Assembly (NCBI RefSeq): GCF_001894985.1 | Contig: NZ_BCXG01000017.1 | Span: 1 to 64,000, forward strand | Direction of reading: 5' to 3' | DNA length: 64,000 bases | Source: Rhodococcus tukisamuensis NBRC 100609 | GTDB lineage: Bacteria; Actinomycetota; Actinomycetes; Mycobacteriales; Mycobacteriaceae | Shown: positions 7,877-19,422 of the stretch, piece after piece | Position numbering within the stretch: position 1 is the first letter of the stretch | How the letters are laid out: each line of letters begins with the position of its first letter | Notes under the pieces: generated by a model | Seen by the model: only the letters and a program-made list of their open reading frames with translations | Told to the model about the DNA's origin: nothing | Database searches by the model: none | Position numbers and translations under genes: made by a program

Positions 7877-9091
7877 GTGAGGAGCCAGCCGCATGTGCTT
7901 GGAATCGTGCTCGCCGGCGGCGAGGGGAAGCGTCTTCATCCCCTGACCGCGGACCGGGCGAAGCCCGCCGTGCCGTTCGGTGGGGCCTACCGGCTCATCG
8001 ACTTCGTGCTCAGCAACCTGGTCAACGCCGGTTACCTCCGGATCTGCGTGCTGACCCAGTACAAGTCGCACTCCCTGGACCGGCACATCTCCCAGACCTG
8101 GCGGCTGTCCGGATTCGCGGGGGAGTACATCACCCCGGTCCCGGCCCAGCAGCGGCTCGGCCCGCGCTGGTACACCGGCAGCGCCGACGCCATCTTCCAG
8201 TCGTTGAACCTGGTGTACGACGAGGACCCCGAGTACATCGTCGTGTTCGGCGCGGACCACGTGTACCGGATGGACCCGGAACAGATGGTCCAGCACCACA
8301 TCGACTCCGGCGCCGGCGTGACGGTCGCGGGGATCCGGGTGCCGCGCAGCGAGGCGACGGCCTTCGGCTGCATCGACAGCGACGAGTCGGGGCGGATCAC
8401 CCAGTTCCTGGAGAAGCCGGTGCACCCGCCGGGCACCCCCGACGACCCCAACGTCACCTTCGCGTCGATGGGCAACTACGTGTTCACCACCAAGGTGCTG
8501 GTGGACGCCATCCGGGCGGACTCGGAGAACTCCGACTCCGACCACGACATGGGCGGCGACATCATCCCCGCGCTGGTGGCGGCCGGCGCCGCCGCGGTCT
8601 ACGACTTCAAGGACAACGTGGTGCCTGGCGCCACCGACCGGGACCGCGGCTACTGGCGCGACGTCGGGACCATCGACGCGTTCTACGAGGCGCACATGGA
8701 CCTGGTCTCCGTGCACCCGGTGTTCAACCTCTACAACCGGCGCTGGCCGATCCGCGGCGCGGCTGAGAACCTGGCGCCGGCTAAGTTCGTGCAGGGCGGT
8801 CTGGCGCAGGAGTCGGTGGTCGGGGCGGGGTGCATCCTGTCCGCGGCGACGGTGCGCAACTCGGTGCTCAGTTCCAACGTGATGGTCGACAGCGGCGCCA
8901 CCGTGGAGGGCAGCGTGCTGATGCCCGGTGTCCGGGTCGGCAAGGGTGCCGTGGTGCGGCACGCCATCCTCGACAAGAACGTGGTGGTGGGGGAGGGCGA
9001 GATCATCGGCGTCGACCTCGAGCGGGACCGTCAGCGGTTCGCGGTCAGTGCCGGCGGCGTGGTCGCCATCGGCAAGGGCGTCTGGATCTAG
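7877..9091 (+). CDS. glgC: Glucose-1-phosphate adenylyltransferase
   Basis: A 404-residue ADP-glucose pyrophosphorylase: glucose 1-phosphate plus ATP gives ADP-glucose, the donor for GlgA/GlgM. The nucleotidyltransferase domain shows [36 protein letters not shown] and the substrate loop FLEKP; the C-terminal half is a left-handed beta-helix of hexapeptide-like repeats ending GKGVWI. Length is normal for the family. The GTG start is set by the leaderless -10 TAGGTT. Gene pairing with divergent glgA completes the ADP-glucose branch. Confidence 0.96.
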   Translation: MRSQPHVLGIVLAGGEGKRLHPLTADRAKPAVPFGGAYRLIDFVLSNLVNAGYLRICVLTQYKSHSLDRHISQTWRLSGFAGEYITPVPAQQRLGPRWYTGSADAIFQSLNLVYDEDPEYIVVFGADHVYRMDPEQMVQHHIDSGAGVTVAGIRVPRSEATAFGCIDSDESGRITQFLEKPVHPPGTPDDPNVTFASMGNYVFTTKVLVDAIRADSENSDSDHDMGGDIIPALVAAGAAAVYDFKDNVVPGATDRDRGYWRDVGTIDAFYEAHMDLVSVHPVFNLYNRRWPIRGAAENLAPAKFVQGGLAQESVVGAGCILSAATVRNSVLSSNVMVDSGATVEGSVLMPGVRVGKGAVVRHAILDKNVVVGEGEIIGVDLERDRQRFAVSAGGVVAIGKGVWI

Positions 9092-9111
9092 GGCGGGGAA
9101 TCTGGACCCGG

Positions 9112-10758
9112 TCAGCCGGTCCGCAGGTCCCGTCGGCGCAGGCCCACCAGCCCGGCCGCGATCAGCGCCACGTCGATCAGCAGCAGCCACGCCACCGGTG
9201 CGAACTCGAACGGGGCGCCGGGGAGCTTGGGTGTGTGGGTGAACGGCTCGAGGTCGAGCACCCACTGCGGGACGCCGGAGATCGACCCGAGCAGGTACAG
9301 CGCGACGAACGCCACCAGCACACCCCACGCCACCGGTGTGAACCGCGGCGCCAGCCCGAACAGCGCGACGGTCACGGCGGCGAGCATCCAGATCGCGGGC
9401 AGCTGCACCAGGGCGGCGGCCAGCACGCCGGGCAGCGTGCCGCCGACGTCGCCGGCCGCGGCCCCGTAGGCCAGCCCCGCCACCAGTCCCGCGGCCAGCA
9501 TCGCCACGGCCGGACCGGCGATCGCGAGCACGAGATGGCTCGCGGCCCACCGGGTTCGGCCGACCGCGCCGGAGAGCACCGTCTCGCCGCGCTGCGCGAC
9601 CTCCTCGCCGTGCAGTCGCAGCGCCGACGAGATCGCCAGCGCCGCAGCGCCGACCGCGAGCATGGTGAACGCGATGGTGACGAAGGAGTCCTCCAGGGCC
9701 TGCGATCCGCCGATCCGGTTCACGATGTCCCGGATCGCGTCGCTGCCCCCGATCTCGTCGCCGATGCCGTGCACCACGCTGCCGATCAGCAGGGCGTATA
9801 GGCAGATTCCCACGGTGGACGCCACGAGCGCGCCCCGCTGCAGCCGCCACGACAGGCCGAACGGGCCGCTCAGCGCGGGCGCCGCGGTGGGCGGCCCGGG
9901 ACGTTCGGCGATCAACCCGGCCCCGACGTCACGCCGCCGCAGCAGCGCGTAGGCCACCGCCGTGAGCGCGACCGTCGCCGTCAGGTGCAGCAACAGCACC
10001 CACCAGCGGTCGCCGGCGTACGGGCGCACCTGAAGGGACCAGCCCAGCGGCGAGAGCCACGACAGCGCCCCCGAGCCGGCGTCGCCGACGGCCCGCAGCG
10101 CGAAGGCCGCCCCGAGCGCGGCGAACGCGATGCCGCGGGCGGTGCGGGCGCTGGTGCTGAGCTGGGCGGCGACCGCCGCTACCGCGGTGAACACGATCCC
10201 GGAGCCGGCCAGCGCGAGACCGAAGGCCAGCGAGCCGGCGTGCGGCACGTCGGTGGTGAGCAGTCCGGCGGTGCCGATCAGCCCGGTCGCGATCGAGGCG
10301 CCGAAGGCGACCGTCAACGCGGCGGTCAGGCCGGCATACCGGCCGACGGAGGTGGAGTCGAGAAGTTCTGTCCGGCCGGACTCCTCCTCCGCTCGGGTGT
10401 GCCGGATCAGGGTCAGGATCACCGCGACCGCGATCAGGGTGTGGAACATGCCGGCCTTCCAGATGCCGACCGCGCCCAGGCTGTCGTTGTAGATCGCGCC
10501 GTACATGGCGCGTTGCGCGGGACTGCTCATGATCGTGGCCGCGAAGGATGCGCGGTCCGCCTCGGAGGGGTAGACGCTCTCGATGCTGCCCACGTACACC
10601 GACGCCAGCGGCAGCGACAGCAACAGCACCCACAGCGGCAGCACGAACCGGTCTCGTCGCAGGACGAGTCGCAGCAGTGCGAAGGCGCCGGTGAAGTTCG
10701 ACGCTCGCCGCGGGGCCGCCGCGGGCGGGCGCCGGCCGGCGATCGTGGCGGTGCTCAT
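9112..10758 (-). CDS. ABC exporter permease, duplicated ABC-2 type (Rv1217c-like)
   Basis: A 548-residue membrane protein with about twelve hydrophobic segments arranged as two homologous halves: the first begins [21 protein letters not shown], the second near [23 protein letters not shown]. It is the tetronasin/anthraporin-type permease fused as a tandem, like M. tuberculosis Rv1217c, and would form the channel for the ATPase encoded just upstream. Its ATG overlaps the ATPase stop by 4 bp (ATGA). Substrate is unknown; family members export hydrophobic antibiotics. Control is probably by the TetR at the head of the operon. Confidence 0.88.
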   Translation of the reverse strand: MSTATIAGRRPPAAAPRRASNFTGAFALLRLVLRRDRFVLPLWVLLLSLPLASVYVGSIESVYPSEADRASFAATIMSSPAQRAMYGAIYNDSLGAVGIWKAGMFHTLIAVAVILTLIRHTRAEEESGRTELLDSTSVGRYAGLTAALTVAFGASIATGLIGTAGLLTTDVPHAGSLAFGLALAGSGIVFTAVAAVAAQLSTSARTARGIAFAALGAAFALRAVGDAGSGALSWLSPLGWSLQVRPYAGDRWWVLLLHLTATVALTAVAYALLRRRDVGAGLIAERPGPPTAAPALSGPFGLSWRLQRGALVASTVGICLYALLIGSVVHGIGDEIGGSDAIRDIVNRIGGSQALEDSFVTIAFTMLAVGAAALAISSALRLHGEEVAQRGETVLSGAVGRTRWAASHLVLAIAGPAVAMLAAGLVAGLAYGAAAGDVGGTLPGVLAAALVQLPAIWMLAAVTVALFGLAPRFTPVAWGVLVAFVALYLLGSISGVPQWVLDLEPFTHTPKLPGAPFEFAPVAWLLLIDVALIAAGLVGLRRRDLRTG

Positions 10759-11708
10759 GCCGACACCTTCTCCCCACTGGTCTCGGGGCCGTCGACCCCT
10801 GTTGTTCCGTCGGCCTCTGTCGTTCCGTCGATCTCGTAGTGGCGCAGGAACAACTCCTCCAGGGTCGGCGGCTTGCTGACCAGGCTGCGCACGCCGGTGT
10901 CGCCGAGGACCCGGATCAGTTCGCCGAGGTGCTCGCTGTCGACCTGGCAGTGCAGGGTGTGATTGTCGAGAGAAACATCCTCGACGCCGGTGAGGTGGCT
11001 GAGATCTCCTGGGTCGCCGAGCAGTTCGGCGCTGATGGAGGTGCGGCTCAGGTGACGCATGTCGGCGAGCGCGCCACTCTCGACCGTCCGGCCGGCGCGG
11101 ATGATCGTCACCCGTTGGCACAGCGCCTCCACCTCGGACAGGATGTGACTCGACAGCAGCACCGTGACGCCGCGCCGCGCCGCCTCGGTGACGCACTCAC
11201 GAAAGACCTTTTCCATCAACGGGTCCAGTCCGGATGTCGGTTCGTCGAGCAGCAGCAGTCGTGCATTCGACGACAGGGCCGACACCAGGGACACCTTCTG
11301 CCGGTTGCCCTTCGAGTAGGTTCGCGCCTTCTTGCGCGGGTCGAGGTCGAACCGCTCGATGAGTTCGGCGCGCCGCGAGGCGTCGATGCCGCCCCGCATC
11401 CGGCCGAGCAGGTCGATCGTCTCCCCGCCCGACAGTGAGGGCCACAGAGTGACGTCGCCTGGCACGTAAGCGATCTCGCGGTGCAGGTCGACCGCGTCGG
11501 CCCACGGGTCGCTGCCCAGGACGCGGGCGGTCCCGGAGGTCGCCTGGAGGATTCCGAGCAGCACCCGGACGGTGGTCGACTTCCCGGAGCCGTTGGGCCC
11601 GAGGAAGCCGTGCACCTCGCCCTCGCCGACGGTGAGGTCCAGGCCGTCGAGCGCGTGCACCTGGCCGAAGTGCTTGTGCAGGTCGTGGACTTCGATGATT
11701 TCAGTCAT
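10755..11708 (-). CDS. ABC exporter ATP-binding protein (Rv1218c-like)
   Basis: A 317-residue DrrA/CcmA-type ATPase. Walker A is GPNGSGKST, the signature is [15 protein letters not shown], Walker B is [12 protein letters not shown] and the switch histidine is in LLSSHILSE. The last 90 residues form the C-terminal domain seen in drug-export ATPases. The ATG has GGAGAA before it. It lies 8 bp after the TetR gene and overlaps the permease, so the three form one operon. M. tuberculosis Rv1218c, its likely orthologue, is linked to efflux of several inhibitor classes. Confidence 0.93.
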   Translation of the reverse strand: MTEIIEVHDLHKHFGQVHALDGLDLTVGEGEVHGFLGPNGSGKSTTVRVLLGILQATSGTARVLGSDPWADAVDLHREIAYVPGDVTLWPSLSGGETIDLLGRMRGGIDASRRAELIERFDLDPRKKARTYSKGNRQKVSLVSALSSNARLLLLDEPTSGLDPLMEKVFRECVTEAARRGVTVLLSSHILSEVEALCQRVTIIRAGRTVESGALADMRHLSRTSISAELLGDPGDLSHLTGVEDVSLDNHTLHCQVDSEHLGELIRVLGDTGVRSLVSKPPTLEELFLRHYEIDGTTEADGTTGVDGPETSGEKVSA

Positions 11709-11716
11709 CGATTCTC

Positions 11717-12412
11717 CTAAGAGGCTGTACCGCTTGTGCTTTCGGCGCCTGTCGAGGATTCGGAGCGCTGCTGGAGGACTGTGTCGAAGAAGGTCGTGTC
11801 GATGAACAGGCCCTCGGTGAAGAGTTCGAGGGCGGGAAACATGATCTCGTCCGTGAGGTCGCGCAACGCGCGCCCCCAGTCGACGGGGTCCTCGTGCTCG
11901 CCCCGCATCTGCAGGAACAGCAGGGTGCCGCCCATGTTCTGCATCGCGAGGTAGCGCGCCCGTGCCGCCGGGTCCCGGCTGGGCCGGAGTGTGCCGGCGG
12001 CCACCGCGTCCGCCAGGTACTGCTCGGTGGTGGCGACGAGGTGCTCGAACATCGACCGCGCCAGTGAGCCGCCGGCCTGGTAGCTGCGCACCAGGTAGGC
12101 CACCAGGGGTGCGTACTCCTCGACCTCGGCGAGTTGTTGCAGCAGCCCGGTGGCGCTGGGCCTGGTCAGGGACTCGGTCTTGGCGACCCGGATGGCCTCG
12201 AGGACGTGGGCGTCGCACTCCTCCCGCAGCGCGTCCTTGGACCCGAAGTGGTGGTTGACCAGTCCGGGCGAAACGCCGGCGGCCGCGGCGACCGCACGCA
12301 CGCCGGTCGAGAATCCCTGCTCGCCGAACACGGCGATCGCGGCGTCGCGGATCCGGGCGCGGGTGGTCCGGTCCCGGCTGAGGGCCTGCGGGTCGACGTT
12401 CATTGAACGCAT
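11717..12412 (-). CDS. TetR-family repressor of the ABC exporter operon (Rv1219c-like)
   Basis: A 231-residue TetR regulator. The N-terminal HTH is clear: [15 protein letters not shown], then [28 protein letters not shown]. The C-terminal ligand domain is all-alpha and variable. It heads the operon with the ATPase and permease, an arrangement typical of auto-repressors of efflux pumps. The ATG at 12412 is favoured: TAGAGT lies 7 nt upstream (leaderless). ATG 12403 and TTG 12418 are alternatives in the same frame. Two inverted-repeat sites overlap the start and -10 element, consistent with autoregulation. Confidence 0.9.
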   Translation of the reverse strand: MRSMNVDPQALSRDRTTRARIRDAAIAVFGEQGFSTGVRAVAAAAGVSPGLVNHHFGSKDALREECDAHVLEAIRVAKTESLTRPSATGLLQQLAEVEEYAPLVAYLVRSYQAGGSLARSMFEHLVATTEQYLADAVAAGTLRPSRDPAARARYLAMQNMGGTLLFLQMRGEHEDPVDWGRALRDLTDEIMFPALELFTEGLFIDTTFFDTVLQQRSESSTGAESTSGTAS

Positions 12413-12439
12413 GTTCAAAACTCTAAACGCCCGTTCAAT
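12403..12439. promoter_or_regulatory. TetR operator and leaderless promoter of the exporter operon
   Basis: TTGAACGCATGTTCAA (12403-12418) has perfect TTGAAC/GTTCAA arms and covers the start codon. A second, imperfect copy (TAAACG...GTTCAAT, 12424-12439) lies one turn further upstream. The -10 TAGAGT (12425-12420, minus strand) sits between the two, so bound repressor would block polymerase. Which regulator binds is inferred from position. Confidence 0.6.
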
Positions 12440-12482
12440 CGGGCGGCAAGGGGTCGGCCCGTCAAGGAAACGTCAAAATGCG

Positions 12483-13115
12483 TCAGCCGCGGGAGGCGCA
12501 GAGCACTCCGTCGCCGACCGGCAGCAGCACCTTGGTCAGCCGGTCGTCCTCGGCGATCGCGCGGGCCGCCGCGCGGACCGCGAGAGTGGTCGCGTCGCGG
12601 GCCGTCACATCGACCACCCGGCCGCCGTACAGCGCGTTGTGCAGCACCAGCACCCCGCCGGGGCGCAGCAACCGCACGCACTCCTCGACGTAGCGCGGGT
12701 GGTCGGCCGGCGAGGTGTCCACGAAGACCAGGTCGTAGGCGCCGTCGGCGAGTCGCGGCAGCACCTCGAGGCCGTCGCCGTTGATCAGGCGCGTCCGGGA
12801 GGAGGTGATGCCGCCGGACCGGAAGGCGTCCTTGGCGGCGCGCTGCAGCTCGGGTTCCGCGTCGATGGTGGTGAGCACGCCGTCCGCACGCATGCCGTCG
12901 AGCAGCCACAGGCCGCTCACGCCGGCGCCGGTGCCGATCTCCACCACGGTCCGGGCGTCGAGCATCTGCGCGAACAGGCTGAGCAGTGCGCCCACAGACG
13001 CCGGCACGGGATCGCCGCCCAGGTCCTCGGCCCGTTCGCGGGCGGAAAGGAGGACCTCGTCCTCCAGGACGGAGTCCTCGGTGTGGGCCAGTATCTGGTC
13101 GCCATTGGTCTGCAC
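12483..13115 (-). CDS. SAM-dependent O-methyltransferase (Rv1220c-like)
   Basis: A 210-residue methyltransferase of the CCoAOMT-like class. Motif I is VVEIGTGAGVSGLWLLDGM, followed by the acidic TTIDAEPE, NGDGLEVLPRLADGAYDLVFVDTSP and LLRPGGVLVLHNAL. It is the divergent partner of sigE, as Rv1220c is in M. tuberculosis. The family usually methylates catechol-type hydroxyls with a metal; the ligand Asp in FVDTSP is present, but the second position of the usual metal set is not obvious, and the natural substrate is unknown. The GTG start follows a leaderless -10, TAGCCT at 13128-13123, with a 7-nt spacer. Confidence 0.88.
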   Translation of the reverse strand: MQTNGDQILAHTEDSVLEDEVLLSARERAEDLGGDPVPASVGALLSLFAQMLDARTVVEIGTGAGVSGLWLLDGMRADGVLTTIDAEPELQRAAKDAFRSGGITSSRTRLINGDGLEVLPRLADGAYDLVFVDTSPADHPRYVEECVRLLRPGGVLVLHNALYGGRVVDVTARDATTLAVRAAARAIAEDDRLTKVLLPVGDGVLCASRG

Positions 13116-13290
13116 GATGTCGAGGCTATCGCCGTCGCGGCGCGGCCGGGCACAGGCGCGCGAGTACGGCGGATTCTCAGGCCCCGCTCAGGTTGCTCAT
13201 AGTGCGCGCACATCCGGGTACGAAAGGCTGAACGCGTCACGAGATCACCAGACCGCATCGGTGGCAGCTACGAACGTGAAGTCGCGACGG

Positions 13291-13317
13291 GGAACATTCC
13301 GGACAACCCGGGCGTTG
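13291..13317 (+). promoter_or_regulatory. ECF (SigE-type) promoter upstream of sigE
   Basis: GGAAC at 13291 and CGTTG at 13313 are separated by 17 bp, matching the GGAAC-N16-18-CGTT promoters used by SigE-class ECF factors. It lies about 74 bp before the sigE ATG, supporting positive autoregulation. This is a motif match only. Confidence 0.6.
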
Positions 13318-13390
13318 TACCCGTTACGCGTCGAAAGCGTGTCGCGTAGTTGCCGCCAGCTGTCCTGAGCAGGAGGTCCACCACATCTCG

Positions 13391-14077
13391 ATGATCAACG
13401 CCGAGCCCGTCCTCGCCGCCGCATCCGCCCAGCTCCCTGATCTGGACAAGCTCTCCGATCCGGACCGGTTGCTCGAATCGGCCGAGTCCGCCGACCTGCG
13501 CGGCACGGCCGCGTTCGACGCGAGCGGCGGCCAGTCCGCCATGCCGTCGTGGGACGAACTGGTCCGTGAACACGGCGATCGCGTCTACCGACTGGCCTAC
13601 CGGCTGTCCGGGAACGCCCAGGACGCGGAGGACCTCACCCAGGACACATTCATCCGGGTTTTCCGTTCGCTGTCGAATTACCAGGCCGGCACGTTCGAGG
13701 GTTGGCTGCACCGGATCACGACAAACCTCTTCCTCGACATGGTGCGCCGCCGTAACCGGATCAAGATGGAGGCGCTGCCCGAGGACTACGAGCGGGTGCC
13801 CTCCGATCGGCCGAACCCCGAGGAGATCTACCACGACGCCCGCCTCGACCCGGACCTCCAGGACGCGCTCGACTCGCTGGCCCCGGAATTCCGTGCCGCC
13901 GTCGTGCTCTGCGACATCGAGGGCCTGTCGTACGAGGAGATCGGTGCCACACTGGGCGTGAAGCTCGGTACCGTACGGAGTCGGATCCATCGCGGACGGC
14001 AGGCGCTGCGGGACCACCTGTCAGCCTCGGCTGCGGCCGCGGGCAGGACAGGTACATCGGCGGTGACCACACGGTGA
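13391..14077 (+). CDS. sigE: ECF RNA polymerase sigma factor SigE
   Basis: A 228-residue ECF sigma factor. Region 2 spans [41 protein letters not shown] with [19 protein letters not shown]; region 4 contains LPPEF-like [42 protein letters not shown] 55-residue N-terminal extension precedes region 2. SigE controls envelope, heat and oxidative stress genes in mycolate bacteria. The gene is followed at once by rseA and htrA, its canonical partners. The ATG has AGGAGG 14 nt upstream, longer than ideal, and no other start lies nearby in frame. The anti-sigma gene overlaps or follows closely. Confidence 0.95.
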   Translation: MINAEPVLAAASAQLPDLDKLSDPDRLLESAESADLRGTAAFDASGGQSAMPSWDELVREHGDRVYRLAYRLSGNAQDAEDLTQDTFIRVFRSLSNYQAGTFEGWLHRITTNLFLDMVRRRNRIKMEALPEDYERVPSDRPNPEEIYHDARLDPDLQDALDSLAPEFRAAVVLCDIEGLSYEEIGATLGVKLGTVRSRIHRGRQALRDHLSASAAAAGRTGTSAVTTR

Positions 14078-14094
14078 AGGTGCAGGAGGGATCG

Positions 14095-16024
<1,930 letters not shown>

Positions 16025-16095
16025 TCCCACTCCACCTGTTGTGAGTTTGGCGGTGCGGGCGGCGGTCCGTGGCGGCGACACGTACTCTGGTCAAC

Positions 16096-16524
16096 GTGTT
16101 TGGCAACATTGGCTGGGGCGAGTTCATGGTCCTGCTCGTCGCGGCGCTCGTCATCCTCGGACCCGAGCGTCTGCCCGGTGCTGTGTCCTGGGTGACGAAG
16201 TCGCTGCGTCAGGTGCGCGACTACGCCGGTGGCGCCACCTCGCAACTCAAGAACGAGCTCGGACCGGAGTTCGAGGACCTGCGTAAACCCCTCGCGGACC
16301 TGCAGCAGTTGCGCGGCATGACCCCGCGAGGGCTGATCACCAAGCACCTGCTGGACGGTGACGACTCGGTGCTCCGTGACGTCGAGAGCCTGCCCGGCGA
16401 CATCAAAGCTGCCGCGACAGGACCGGCTGCGGCCGCTGCCGGGGCCGTGGGACCGCCGTCCCGGCCAGCCCCCACGCCGCTGGCCGAGGGCGAGCGCCCG
16501 CCCTTCGACTACGACGCCACCTGA
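16096..16524 (+). CDS. tatB: Sec-independent protein translocase subunit TatB
   Basis: A 142-residue protein with the classic TatB head: [27 protein letters not shown], a single N-terminal membrane helix with the FG-hinge and conserved Glu and Pro, then an amphipathic helix ([14 protein letters not shown]) and a long cytoplasmic region ending in a Pro/Ala-rich tail. It works with TatC to receive folded twin-arginine substrates. Position after htrA is the same as in mycobacteria (Rv1224). The GTG at 16096 is chosen because TACTCT lies 7 nt upstream as a leaderless -10 and the FGNIGW start is family-conserved. Confidence 0.94.
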   Translation: MFGNIGWGEFMVLLVAALVILGPERLPGAVSWVTKSLRQVRDYAGGATSQLKNELGPEFEDLRKPLADLQQLRGMTPRGLITKHLLDGDDSVLRDVESLPGDIKAAATGPAAAAAGAVGPPSRPAPTPLAEGERPPFDYDAT

Positions 16525-16549
16525 CCTCGGCGCGAACTTCGACACCCGA

Positions 16550-16589
16550 CACGACGGGCCCTGCCGGAATTCCGGCAGGGCCCGTCGTG
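16550..16589. terminator. 40-bp perfect palindrome, bidirectional terminator after tatB
   Basis: CACGACGGGCCCTGCCGGAA at 16550-16569 is followed directly by its exact reverse complement (16570-16589), giving a 20-bp arm with no spacer, centred on an EcoRI-like GAATTC. It sits between the convergent tatB and secreted-protein genes, the expected place for a two-way terminator. Confidence 0.8.
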
Positions 16590-16611
16590 GTTCGGGCGGA
16601 AGTCGGGCCGG

Positions 16612-17055
16612 TCAGGACCCGAAGATGTTCTCGATGAGACCTGGTTCGCCGACCCACCCGCCGCTGCCGGTGTCGAGCGAGCCGAACATCGGCCGGATCG
16701 GCGCCGGCGCAACCAGGTCGCGGTGGCTGTTCGCGAAGACCACCTCGCCGTCGACCGTGCAGCGGTGCCGCACCTCGTAGACCCCGTCCGCCACGGCGGG
16801 CCACGAGTAGCCGATCCAACCGTCGGAGTTCGGGGCGGTAGGGGCGATGTCCCGGACCACCGTGCCGGTGCCCTGGTCGAGCAGGGTGGCGCCGCAGAGC
16901 GCAGCCGCGTCGACCCCCTCGACCGACGCGACCACGTCGCTCTCGATGATGTCGGCGCTGGACACGACGGCCGCGGATGCGACGCCGGGGGAGAGGAACA
17001 GCAGGGGCACGGTGGTGACGGAGAACAGCGCGGTGCGGAGGACGGCCTTGTTCAT
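16612..17055 (-). CDS. Small secreted hypothetical protein
   Basis: A 147-residue protein with a typical signal peptide (MNKAVLRTALFSVTTVPLLFLSPGVASA, likely cleavage after ASA). The mature part of about 119 residues has two cysteines (in ALCGATLL and RHRCTVDG) that could form a disulfide, and several aromatic positions (GWIGYSWPAV). I do not recognise the family. It is convergent with tatB and separated from mrp by about 110 bp. The ATG has AGGA upstream at 9 nt. Confidence 0.75.
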   Translation of the reverse strand: MNKAVLRTALFSVTTVPLLFLSPGVASAAVVSSADIIESDVVASVEGVDAAALCGATLLDQGTGTVVRDIAPTAPNSDGWIGYSWPAVADGVYEVRHRCTVDGEVVFANSHRDLVAPAPIRPMFGSLDTGSGGWVGEPGLIENIFGS

Positions 17056-17163
17056 ACCCGGATTCCTGTCGTCGGATGCCGCAGGACGGCATCGATGATT
17101 GGTTCGGGTGCGAAGGTAACCTGCTGGGCGATTTGTCGGAGTCGAATCGCCCAGCCGCGGTTG

Positions 17164-18300
17164 CTAAAGGTGACGCGTGGTGTCGATGCCGAGCGACATG
17201 CCGGCCAGTCCGCGCGAGCGCACCGCCAGCTTCTCGGCGATCTCACGCAGCGCCGTGCCGGCCGGGGAGTCGGGCGCGCTGAGCACGATCGGGACGCCCT
17301 CGTCGCCGCCCTCACGGACCGCCTGCTCGAGCGGGATCTGGCCGAGCAGCGGCACCTTGGCGCCGACGGCCTTGGTGAGCCGGTCTGCGACGGACTGGCC
17401 GCCGCCGGAGCCGAAGACGTCCATCCGGGTGCCGTCGGGCAGGTCCATCCAGGACATGTTCTCCACGACCCCGACGATGCGCTGGCGGGTCTGCAGCGCG
17501 ATCGCGCCCGCCCGCTCGGCGACCTCGGCCGCGGCCTGCTGCGGGGTGGTGACGACCAGGATCTCCGCGCCGGGGATCAACTGGGCGACGGAGATCGCGA
17601 CGTCACCGGTGCCCGGCGGCAGGTCGAGGAGCAGCACGTCCAGGTCGCCCCAGAAGACGTCCGCCAGGAACTGCTGCAGCGCGCGGTGCAGCATCGGCCC
17701 GCGCCACACGACGGGGGTGTTGCCCTGGGTGAACTGCGCGATCGAGATGAGCTTCACGTCGTGCGCCTGCGGCGGCATGATCATCCGCTCGACCTGCGTC
17801 GGCTTGGCGTCGGTGCCGAGCATGCGGGGCACCGAGTGGCCGTAGATGTCGGCGTCGAGCACGCCGACGGACAGGCCGCGGGCGGCCATCGCGGCGGCGA
17901 GGTTGACCGTGACGGAAGACTTTCCGACGCCGCCCTTGCCGGAGGCGACCGCGTACACGCGGGTCAGCGAGCCGGGCTGGGCGAACGGGATGACCGGTTC
18001 GGCCGAGTCGCCGCGCAGCGACTTGCGCAGTTCGGTGCGCTGCTCGTCGTCCATCACGTCGAGTTCGACGCGGATGGCGCCGATGCCGGCGACGTCGGCG
18101 ACGGCCTTGGTGACCCGGTCGGTGATCTCCGTGCGCATCGGGCAGCCGGCCGTGGTGAGCAGGACGACGATGTCGACACTGGCGTCGTCGGCGATCTCGA
18201 CGCTCTTGACCATCCCGAGCTCGGTGATGGGTTTGCGGATCTCGGGGTCGAGTACCCGGGCGAGCGCGCTACGAACGTCGGACTCGGTCACTGCTGGCAT
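17164..18300 (-). CDS. mrp: Mrp/NBP35-family iron-sulfur cluster carrier ATPase
   Basis: A 378-residue P-loop ATPase. An N-terminal DUF59/MIP18 domain (VRSALARVLDPEIRKPITELGMV, with TAGCPM) is followed by the deviant Walker A SGKGGVGKSSVTVNLA, DADIYGHSVPRMLG and LLLDLPPGTGD. The family carries and delivers [4Fe-4S] clusters; however, the CPxC cluster motif near the C-terminus of many Mrp proteins is not present here (the region reads VFGSGGGQSVAD), as in other actinobacterial members. ATG 18300 is favoured over 18309 because TACCAT lies 7 nt before it (leaderless). The orthologue in M. tuberculosis is Rv1229c. Confidence 0.93.
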   Translation of the reverse strand: MPAVTESDVRSALARVLDPEIRKPITELGMVKSVEIADDASVDIVVLLTTAGCPMRTEITDRVTKAVADVAGIGAIRVELDVMDDEQRTELRKSLRGDSAEPVIPFAQPGSLTRVYAVASGKGGVGKSSVTVNLAAAMAARGLSVGVLDADIYGHSVPRMLGTDAKPTQVERMIMPPQAHDVKLISIAQFTQGNTPVVWRGPMLHRALQQFLADVFWGDLDVLLLDLPPGTGDVAISVAQLIPGAEILVVTTPQQAAAEVAERAGAIALQTRQRIVGVVENMSWMDLPDGTRMDVFGSGGGQSVADRLTKAVGAKVPLLGQIPLEQAVREGGDEGVPIVLSAPDSPAGTALREIAEKLAVRSRGLAGMSLGIDTTRHL

Positions 18301-18326
18301 ACCCCCCATGGTAGTTGGGTGCCGAA

Positions 18327-19169
18327 TCAGTGGATTCGCGGGAGGGCGTCCGCGGTCGGGCCGATGCCGGTGGAGTACGCCAGCGACCAGGCCGTCACGT
18401 TCGCGACGTAGGCCATCGAGTTGTTGTACCGCAGGATCGCCTTGGTGGCGGAGGTGAGGTCACGCATGTTGGTGCCGCCGTCGCACAGGTAGTTCGCGGT
18501 CGCCATCGCCGCGTCGTAGAGGTTCTGCGGGTCGATGACGCCGTCGCCGTTGCCGTCGGCGCCGTAGCGCTCCCACGTCGTCGGGATGAACTGGGTCGGG
18601 CCGACGGCGCGGTCGTAGACGGCGTCGCCGTCGAGGCGGCCGCCGTCGCTGTCCATGATCACGGCCTGGCCGGGCAGGCTGCCGTCGAGCGGCAGGCCGA
18701 TGACAGGTTCGAGCAGGTTGCCCTTGTCGTCGGCCTTGCCGCCGTTGGCGTGGCTGGACTCGACCCGGCCGATGCCGGCCACCTGCATCCAGGAGATGCC
18801 GCAGCCGGGGCTCCGCTCCGCCTCGATGCGCTCCGCGTTCTGGTACGCGGCGAAGTTGATGCCGGGGATGCCGAGCGGGCCGTCCGGCAGCGGCACGGGG
18901 ATGGGGGCGGGCGCGGCGGCGGCCGGCTCGGGGATCGCGACCGGCGCGGGGGTCTCGGCGGCGGGCTGAGCCTCGGCGGCCGGGGTCGCGACGGGGGCGG
19001 GGGCGTCCGGGATCGGCGCGGACTTGGCGGTCGTGGCGAGGAAGGGAATGGCGGGCGCGGCGCCCGAGGTGGCGGCCACTGCGACCAGTCCGCCGGGGAT
19101 CATTCCGGTCAGTGCGATGACGGAACTGCGGCGCAGCGCAGAGTCGGACTTCTTGTTGTGACGACCCAC
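18327..19169 (-). CDS. Secreted lytic transglycosylase, first paralogue (Rv1230c-like)
   Basis: A 280-residue secreted protein: a basic N-terminus with hydrophobic stretch (VIALTGMIPGGLVAVAATSGA), an Ala/Pro/Glu-rich linker to about residue 95, then an SLT-like domain. Catalytic motifs of the MltB/SLT2 type are present: GIGRVESSHA with the putative catalytic Glu, DRAVGPTQFIPTTWERYG, DGNGDGVIDPQNLYDAA and ILRYNNSMAY. It should cleave peptidoglycan between MurNAc and GlcNAc. The GTG start has AGGAGG 7 nt upstream. A close paralogue follows upstream at 19423-20538. The 253-bp spacer upstream is unusually AT-rich. Confidence 0.88.
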   Translation of the reverse strand: MGRHNKKSDSALRRSSVIALTGMIPGGLVAVAATSGAAPAIPFLATTAKSAPIPDAPAPVATPAAEAQPAAETPAPVAIPEPAAAAPAPIPVPLPDGPLGIPGINFAAYQNAERIEAERSPGCGISWMQVAGIGRVESSHANGGKADDKGNLLEPVIGLPLDGSLPGQAVIMDSDGGRLDGDAVYDRAVGPTQFIPTTWERYGADGNGDGVIDPQNLYDAAMATANYLCDGGTNMRDLTSATKAILRYNNSMAYVANVTAWSLAYSTGIGPTADALPRIH

Positions 19170-19422
19170 CGAGATACCTCCTGCGAACCCCGGGTGGGGC
19201 TTTGCGATTGCTGTAGACCGCAGTCGAGGCTACCCGATTCGAGATTGTTCCGTTATTCATCTGTAATCAAAAAACCGAGACAGTTGTAATTTATGCAGGC
19301 CAGCGCGGTTTTTTAGGTGTGTCGTTTTGATATCGAACGGGCGCGTCGGAGTTACCTGAGTGCCCGGAGTTTCTTACGGGCCAAAAGGCCCCGGAGTCGG
19401 AGCCTCCGGGAGCGGAGCCCTG

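Noticed and set aside
19200-19330. Possible ydaO (cyclic di-AMP) riboswitch or MtrA boxes upstream of the transglycosylase gene
   Set aside because: The AT-rich spacer lacks the conserved ydaO helices, and only scattered GTAAT/GTTAC words are present rather than a paired MtrA motif.
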